The notes under the pieces are model-generated. The model saw nothing but the letters and a program-made list of their open reading frames with translations. It searched no databases and had not been told where the DNA came from. A stretch of 64,000 nucleotides of DNA from Canna indica. Taxonomy: Eukaryota > Streptophyta > Magnoliopsida > Zingiberales > Cannaceae. The DNA lies in NCBI GenBank assembly GCA_034359265.1, contig CP136898.1, positions 2,296,501 to 2,360,500 on the forward strand, in the 5' to 3' direction. A program made the position numbers and the translations under genes. Shown one piece after another: positions 56,989 to 64,000 of this stretch; the stretch's first letter is position 1; each line of letters opens with the position of its first letter.

Positions 56989-58395
56989 TCACACATCTCG
57001 GTCTCTCCGGCATTCCGGCGGCATGACCGGGTAGCGCTTGCGGTCGGTGCAGTAGTTGTAGATGGTGTACTTCTGGCGGACCCAGAGGAGGCGGCGGTAC
57101 TGGAGGCCGTCGAGGTCCTGGAACTCCTTCTGGTCCCACCACCGCATCCCCTGGGTGGCGCAGAACTTGGCCTCCACCGACGCCTCGCACCCGTCGATGT
57201 GGAAGCCCCGGTACGCCGCCACGAACGGCGCCTTCGACCAGTCCGTCTTCTCCAGCCCGCCCCGCGTCGCCCAGTCGTCGGCGTTCCACAGGCTCGAGTA
57301 GATCTTCATTGGCTGGCTGAACGGGTACCGGACGCCCAAGTCCTTGCTGTTCTTGAACACCCTGATCGGCACATCGTCCACGAAGAATCTGCATGCAAAT
57401 CAAAAGAGCTCTTTTGCTTTATTGATTCCCTCTTTTTCATGTCGCATTTTCTAATGAGATTCGACTTTTTTAGAATTCAAAACAAGGGGCAGCCAATGAG
57501 TAGAAAGATTGAAAGAGCAAGTCCAAATTGCCCTGCTGCTACCATCCATGGCCGCCTCTGAAAAAGCCCTGCAACACAACATGGGGGTTTGGCTACCACA
57601 TTGTGTCATGCACGTGAGCTGTTCGCTAAAAGTACATCTCCTTGTTTCCTTCACTACATCTTCTGTGGTATGCAACTTGTCTACTGCTAATACTACTTCG
57701 TCTTCTTCCATAAATTGATCAAAAGGTAGAAAAAAAGAAGAAAGATGAACTTACACAATCTGGTACATGTTCCACAAGACAGAGTAGGAGTGGTAGTCTT
57801 TGGTTGGGTCAAACCAGAGGTAGATCCTCTGCTCCCTGTCCCCCTTGCCACCAGTGAACACATTGGTCTGCAGGATGTAGGGCTGGTTGCTCCTGTTGCC
57901 CAAGAACTCAAAATCTATCTCATCGTGCTCTGAGTTCTGAGACGAAAGCTGAGAGAAGACAAGAAATATATCAGAAATCAATCAAAGACCAAATTTAAGC
58001 AAACTTAGTGCCTGGCTGCTTACATAGAAAGCAGTGCATGTTCCAGCTGAATCACCAGGAACCATCTTTATCTGCATACTGAAGTGACCAAACAAGTAAG
58101 ACCCGCTTGATTGAAAGCCAGTCCCTAAATCAAACCCCCAAACCATCTACCGCATTAGTCATACTGATTATTAAAAAACGAAATGAAACTCAAGCAAGTG
58201 ATGAATACCTGTGTTTTTGTCCAAATAGAGCTGGACCTCATTGCCTCCATTGTAGTACTTGATGTGATCAGATGCCCAAGTAGGCACATAGTTCTTCTGG
58301 AACGGGACATTGATAGGTCTCCTGGGTGTGGCAGCCATGGCCATGGTGGTCAAGCACACCAACCCTAACACAAGTACAGCACAAGAAGAAGCCAT
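56989..58395 (-). CDS. XTH: Xyloglucan endotransglucosylase/hydrolase (GH16)
   Basis: Four minus-strand exons (58209-58395, 58024-58124, 57755-57948, 56989-57388) join in frame to 293 residues, the standard XTH length. The enzyme cuts and rejoins xyloglucan chains in the cell wall during expansion. An N-terminal signal peptide (about 21 residues, [15 protein letters not shown]) directs secretion. The catalytic motif [11 protein letters not shown] is intact at the start of exon 3, followed by the conserved N-glycosylation site NRS. The xyloglucan-binding region ([16 protein letters not shown]) and the C-terminal XET_C domain with paired cysteines ([15 protein letters not shown]...CRRDRDV) are present. 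Its overall sequence fits XTHs with transglucosylase rather than hydrolase activity (no long loop insertion seen). The first intron is short; intron 3 is about 370 bp. Confidence 0.96.
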
Positions 58396-60512
58396 TGTGA
58401 TGAGGGGAGGAGAGAGGAGTGAGGAGAGGAGGAGGGGAGGTAGGGGTTTATGTAGGGAAAGGGGAAGGACTAGAGTATCAATTTATTAATGTGATATCTG
58501 GGAACAGCTTAATCCTGGCTGCCTTTGTTTTGTTCTTCTGGATTGAATACAAATAATATGATCTAGCTAGTGGGTGGTATCTGATGAGAGAGAATGGCTG
58601 GATGTATCTTGATGTCTTGTTGGAGATTTGGTGCATGGTGTGTGATGTGTTGGGGTTGGAGATTTCTGGGGTTAATTTGGCCCTTGCTGCAGTAAAAAGG
58701 AGGAGAGAGAGATAGACAAGGCTGTTAACATATTGGCTGGAAAGAAGCAGACTGCTGCTGCTGCTGCCAGTAGTAGTCACATCTCATATCTCAATCTGAA
58801 GCAAATGGTCACACAGTCCTGGAAGTAAACAAATCTTGACCTTGTGCTTTCCTTGCAGCTTAGTAGGTCACTGTCTCAGTAGGTATATTTAGGTTGGCCT
58901 TGCTCCATGCATTGAATACTGACATGCTACAAGCTCACTACAATGCATGTCTTTCATCAAGATAAGGTTTTGAATCGATTGCCCCCCCCCCCCCCCAATT
59001 CATCAAGATAAGTTTGCTAACATAAAAATTTGAATGAACTTGTTCTTCTGTCCAATATTCATCAGGAGCTTTTTTCAGAATGCATTTTAAGTTTTATTTC
59101 AAAAAATAAAATAAAAAAACAGGGTTCTCATCATCTAAGGTGAAGTAAAATTCAAAAGAATAGTTGGCCTCCTTTAGGGTAAATTACCCTATATGGTTAG
59201 GACACTGCTCCTCCTGCAAAGGATCAGACACTGCATGCAGCATTTGTAGTTGATATGGTCCTGCTTGTGCATATTTAATGCAATATTATTGTTTCTTTAA
59301 CAGTGGAATTACACTGTTAATTGCAATAATTTTTCTGAGGCTCAATCACTGGAAGATTCTTTAATTTCAGCATCTGAAATAATTAAGAATTGTAAGATCT
59401 TGCACAATATAAAAGGAGATATGTAAGCTGATGGAACATGCCTGCATAAATATAAATATAAATATAAATATATAATGTAGGGTGGTTGCAAATTAATTAT
59501 ATGATTAATTAAGAAAGGGGCATCTCTTAAAAGGAAAATGCCTATGTTTTGGTGATCACATGGATGCTGTCAATTTAAGAATGTTAAAGTATTTGTTTGC
59601 ATTCCCTCATAGGAATTAACTATTTACACATTCCATGATGTTCTCCTCTGTTTAGGGTTCTTGCATTGCATGTCGGAAGAAACATTTTGATGCGTGTTGC
59701 TAACTGATTGGCCAATGAATTGGTCGTTTTTTGAGTTATAAGTTATGATCGAGCTGTTAATTTACAGCATGAGCATCCAAATAAATAAAAACTACTTGGT
59801 TGTCTAGTACACTGTTTGGATTGGGGTTCAAAGGAGGGGGAGAGAAGGGAAGTGAAAAATTTCTTTAGTTTGGTTTTATGATTTCAACATAGGGGAAAGA
59901 AAATAGATTATTTATCTTGGTTTCCTTCTAAAAACTTAATTTTCTTTCAACCACGGTTTAAGATTGAATGATGATGAATAAAATTATAAAAAATTCATCC
60001 AACATAGATTTATAAAATTATTCTTATTATTTTTACGAATTTACAAGATTTCATTAAATCCTAATGGTCTCTTCCCATCCCTATTGGTTGGGGTTCTCTT
60101 CTACAATTTCAGTTTTGTCTCGAAGCATCACATATAACATAAAAATAAAAAGTTATAATTGTTTATTAAATCAAAGTTTTTCTCGTTACTCTTCTTTCCC
60201 CTTACAATGTACATCAAAACGAGATTAATTTTTTTCTTCCCTTCCATTCCTCTTGTTAAGTTATATCCAAACAAGGTGAATTTTTTGATCCCCTCCCTTC
60301 ACCTTACTGAACTTTGTCCAAACAGAGTGTGAGAAGAAAAGTTATGTAGTTGGATGGATTTTATTTAGGAAGCAAAATATAAAGATTCTTTACGGATAAA
60401 CATCCGGTGTTGCCCATTGAAAGTTATTAAAGATGGAGTTGTGTTGATTAATAAAACTTGACGGGTATCATGACATGCTTGGTAAGATAAATGATTCGTC
60501 AATATATTGAAT
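58396..60512. other. XTH upstream region without a further gene
   Basis: The XTH promoter and 5' UTR lie in the first few hundred bases, with GA/CT-rich tracts. A poly-C run occurs at about 58981-58996 and an ATAAATATAA repeat at about 59448-59475. No other coding region or transposon ends were found. Confidence 0.5.
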
Positions 60513-60706
60513 GATGTGTTGGTTAATGATGCTTGATGGGTGTACTACTATCAATTTTAGCTTAAGCATTTTAATTAGACCAATAATATGAAGTTAATGG
60601 GTTAATTATCCCATTGAATGGGTCGTAACAATTGACCTAACTGTAATATTTAACTTGAAGTTGATGATAGTACACTCATTAAGTCTTATTAACCAATACA
60701 ACATTC
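60513..60706. repeat. Inverted repeat, about 50-bp arms
   Basis: GTTGGTTAATGATGCTTGATG...GTACTACTATCAA on the left pairs with the reverse complement of 60652-60706 (GTTGTATTGGTTAATAAG, GTACTATCATCAA), leaving a loop of about 90 bp. A third, degraded copy lies at about 60870-60935, so this belongs to a dispersed repeat family. Confidence 0.65.
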
Positions 60707-62690
60707 AGTGTACTCGTAATGTTGAACTATAAATCAAAGTACTACAATCGTCAGGACTAAAGTCTTGACGTCCTCACCAAGATCCAAGTCAAGTCAAGCA
60801 CATATCCCAAAAGCAAACCGAAGTCGTCTAGCTTAGTAGCCACAGACAACTCCACATTTAAAGTACATGTGAAGTTGTGTTAATTAAAAAGACTTGATGG
60901 ATGTATTATCATCAATTTCAATTTACACATCATGGTAATGATTAAGGCCTATGAAATGAATAGATGATCTTGGTACTGAAATAGGATATGATCATTGAAT
61001 TGATGAAGGAGTCTATGCGCGAAAATTTATTTGAGTTGGGGTAGAATTGCTACTAAACTAAGTCATTCAAGTGAAGAATATAAACTTCAGCTTAAACATT
61101 TTAATTAAACCAATATTCAAACCATGCTAAAAGTAATTCATTAGCCTATATTAGGACTTAATAATTACCCGATAAACGTACATTTAAATTGCCTTAGTTT
61201 AAAGTTCATCGGTGGGGTGGCCGCACCAAGTCTTAATAATTTACATAGTAATTAAGTGATTTTTGTGCATTGATCCAAAGGCGAAATGCTTCTCAAATAG
61301 AGTAATATAACATATATCTTAATTTCATTTATGTGATTAATTGATTTTTAATTGAAAATATTAAAGCTAGTAGCTAGCATGATAACAACACCAAGTGTCC
61401 AAATTCAATCCATCTCCTTTACATATCCATTTGCATGTGATTTTGTCTCACAATTCACTTTATTTATTTCATAATTAAAATAACACTCCCATTTCATAGA
61501 TCCACATTTATTATTATTATTATTATTATTATTATAAAAAATCTAACTAATGAAAATCTTACAAAAAAATGATAATATAAAAAGTAAAACAACAACACAA
61601 TAATTTTTCCCCTTTTATGTGTAACTCGCATTCGTATTTTCCCAAAAATAATAATAATGTCGTTCGAATTAGGGATGAAATTGAAGTTTTTTTCTTCTAA
61701 AATATGATAATTAAACTAGATTTGGGCTTAAACTGTATATAGAAACTAAATTGAAATTAACCCTGTATTAATTATTGTCTAAATAAAATGATGAATAATA
61801 CATCATATATTGATCGTATATATAGTAATAAAAAATGAAAAAAATGCTCTAAGATAAATTAATTAGATATATAACATGCATATTAATTAGTTATCAGAAA
61901 ATGACTTGTGTTTCTTGGTGAGCCGGACTCAATGAATTATAATGAATTGTGTGATTCATAATTAATCAATGACATCCATATTTTGTGGGATCAAATCTAG
62001 TGGGGGACTCTATAATCTCATCTGGTTCTATGTACAATTAAACACATCAAGATTCAAGACATTTCCACATGCCAACTTTTAATCATTTCATCATCTTGTC
62101 TCCCTCCATGTTTTTGAACATGGACATTAATTCATTGTTAATTGAATATTTATGTCTACAATATCCATTGTTTGCTCCAAAAATTAAGTCTGGCCAACTA
62201 ATCAGTTTGCAAGTTCATTCATTAACTAATTGCATTATATGTTAATATATACGGAGAAATTACATCATATTGAAAAGAGCTCACAGACTTCCCGCATTTA
62301 GTACATGAAGAAAAATACACAGCAAAGAAAAAAAGTACAAACATGTCAAGCGACCATAGAAGGGTGCATAAGCGCGCGAGACCAAAAGTGAATGACATTT
62401 TCGATGATGTTGTTGTTCTAAGGTTTTCAACATAGATCTTAATCTCGATTTTAATGATAACAAACATGAAATTAATGATTTCATGTAGAAATATTTTCAG
62501 GTTTCAAGTCGAACAATGCACGACGTCCACGATAAAAAAAAAATCGGAAGGACGCTCGTCGACGCTCGAATTCGTCGGGAAGATAGAGTTTAGATTTAGG
62601 GTGTCTAGAATAATTGTACAAATCCCCTTTATGATGCAAAAGAACCCAAAAATCAACCCGAAAACACGAAACCTGAATCGACGATCGAAC
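60707..62690. other. AT-rich region without a gene
   Basis: Repeat fragments related to the preceding inverted repeat occur to about 61140. An (ATT)n microsatellite occupies about 61509-61538. The remaining sequence has no recognised coding region, RNA gene or transposon ends. Confidence 0.5.
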
Positions 62691-62699
62691 TAGGCCGAA

Positions 62700-63040
62700 A
62701 TGGGCGGGGTGAAGGGATTGAAGAGGGACATTGTAGCGCACTTGTCCATCAGCACCAGCATGCCCTCGGTCGATCCGCATAGCACTTTGTCCCGGAGGTA
62801 ATCCTTTGTAAGTTGAAATGAGCGATCGTCGGACGGGCTGAAGAACTTGATGCATGGTGCCGGTGGTGGTGTCTAAGGGGAACATCAAGAGAGGAGTGAA
62901 CTTGATCTGCGGGGTGGCGAAGCGCCAAGATGAGCACACTGAACGGAAGTTGTATGTCTTGGCGAGCTCAATTGCGACGCGAAACTCCTCGTCTGTGGCA
63001 GAGTCCCACAGCCAAGTCTCACCTTCGAGTCCTTCCGAAC
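62700..63040 (-). pseudogene. F-box/DUF295-type gene remnant, frameshifted
   Basis: On the minus strand one frame reads VAIELAKTYNFRSVCSSWRF, then ATPQIKFTPLLMFPLDTTTG. The homology then moves to another frame (FFSPSDDRSFQLTKDYLRDK, VLCGSTEGMLVLMDKCATMS, LFNPFT). This order (SVC..W, PLLMFP, F.L.D, G.S.GWL, NPFT) is that of plant F-box proteins with a DUF295 domain. The F-box start, the rest of DUF295 and an open frame are missing. It is a short pseudogene fragment, more GC-rich than its surroundings, perhaps carried here by a transposon. Confidence 0.7.
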
Positions 63041-63059
63041 TTCGGCCTTGATCATAGCA

Positions 63060-64000
63060 GAGCGTTCGCTGCGCCCATCATTGGTGCGAGCGAATTCAGA
63101 TCCTAAATTTTTAATTAAAAAAATATTTTTTATTACATGTCAGCATGCCACATCATTAGTTTAACGAGTTGTTGACGAAAATTAGACGACATACCATAAT
63201 TGACACAAATGTCTTAGAACATATATATACAAATGAGACAAATGAAAGTACATACCATAATTGAGACAAATTTAACCAAATTTTTTCAGTTCGATAAATG
63301 GTTAAAAAAAAAAATTTTGTTCGGTTCGGTTAACCGATTATTCGATTCGATTATTAACCGAACCGAACCGAACCGATGCTCACCCCTAGGAATATTCAAG
63401 AAAAAAATACAAGTTTCGCCTATTTGGATAGAAAATAAGAAGATAAGTGGACATAACTCAACTCACTTCTCTTCACGTGAGCAATTTTTTTCTTCTTGAT
63501 TTTGACAAAAAGTGGAGAGAAGAGAAATATCATAAGTTATATATATTTTTCTTACCTATTTTATCCATAATTGTCTTGCACATTGAATTAAAAAAATAAG
63601 AAAAACAAAATCTACCCTAAGTTCACATGTAAGAAAAAGAACATGAATTGAATTTCCCTACTCTCCAAAAGAAATAAAATTATACGAATAAAAATAATTG
63701 ATCTATATATTGATCACTTTATTATATTCTAAATATATAACAAACGATTCTAAGAGTATTATACGAATAAAAATAGTATTAGCTTATTTTCTCCTCTTTG
63801 CATTTTTTGCGGTCAAACAAGAGAAAGCTTCTTCTTTTCTCTTCCTTTCTCTTCCTTTCTCTTCTACCCGAACAAGGCAACTGACAAATATAACAAAAAC
63901 CATTTATTTAAAAAATGCCCTAACATGTAACGAAGAAATGTAACAAAAATCAAGACAGAAACTAAAAGAAGAAAATAATAGATAAGATACCATCATTTAT
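63060..64000. other. Region without a gene; right end of a hAT-like element
   Basis: CCGAACCGATGCTCACCCCTA at about 63368-63388 is the mirror image of the left end of the element at 549-1271, preceded by GGTTCGGTTAACCGATT words from about 63310. No matching left end or target duplication was found nearby, so it is a truncated or highly diverged copy. The rest is AT-rich and featureless. Confidence 0.5.

Overview
This window is nuclear DNA from a flowering plant. The genes are split by GT-AG introns into exons that rejoin in frame. They encode plant-specific families (xyloglucan endotransglucosylase, isoprenylated heavy-metal protein, VAR3-type zinc finger, SRA/YDG protein), and they sit in AT-rich DNA full of plant transposons. 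The first exons of the VAR3-like, apyrase and pantothenate synthetase genes are very GC-rich next to AT-rich downstream exons and introns. That 5' GC gradient is typical of monocots, so a monocot is my best guess; the species cannot be named from sequence alone.

Layout, left to right: 1-1271 transposon debris and an intact hAT-type miniature element; 1550-6547 (+) VAR3-like RanBP2 zinc-finger protein; 7221-9955 (-) apyrase, convergent with it; 10970-20582 a complete, very young Ty3/gypsy chromovirus (Tekay/Del type) with near-identical 2.3-kb LTRs, one open gag-pol frame and a TTCTT target duplication; 21305-26352 (-) pantothenate synthetase, whose second intron carries a palindromic LTR-derived insertion (22557-23660) and whose upstream side abuts a 1-kb foldback palindrome (26416-27464); 28216-29269 another hAT element; 30374-34865 (+) U2 snRNP protein A'; 36614-37711 (-) an intronless SRA-only relative of SUVH histone methyltransferases; 39864-41409 (-) a possible transcription unit without a recognisable protein; 41590-45949 a three-level nest (hAT in hAT, with a solo LTR of the same chromovirus family inside); 47294-48098 (-) a HIPP-type metal-binding protein; 48286-48838 a 218-bp tandem repeat; 50401-50846 a hAT miniature element; 51545-55035 a decayed L1-type LINE; 56989-58395 (-) a xyloglucan endotransglucosylase/hydrolase; 62700-63040 (-) a frameshifted F-box/DUF295 remnant.

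The host genes are unrelated housekeeping and development genes (plastid development, nucleotide hydrolysis, vitamin B5 synthesis, splicing, chromatin, metal binding, cell-wall remodelling) and form no pathway. The most unusual signals are in the mobile DNA. The LTR-derived insertion in the pantothenate synthetase intron has two outer ends that are both the U3 terminus of the same LTR, yet it is flanked by a perfect 5-bp duplication. The solo LTR has gained a regular array of 182-bp subrepeats that its young full-length relative lacks. Exon borders were placed by hand from GT/AG signals, reading frame and family knowledge, and UTR limits are not known.
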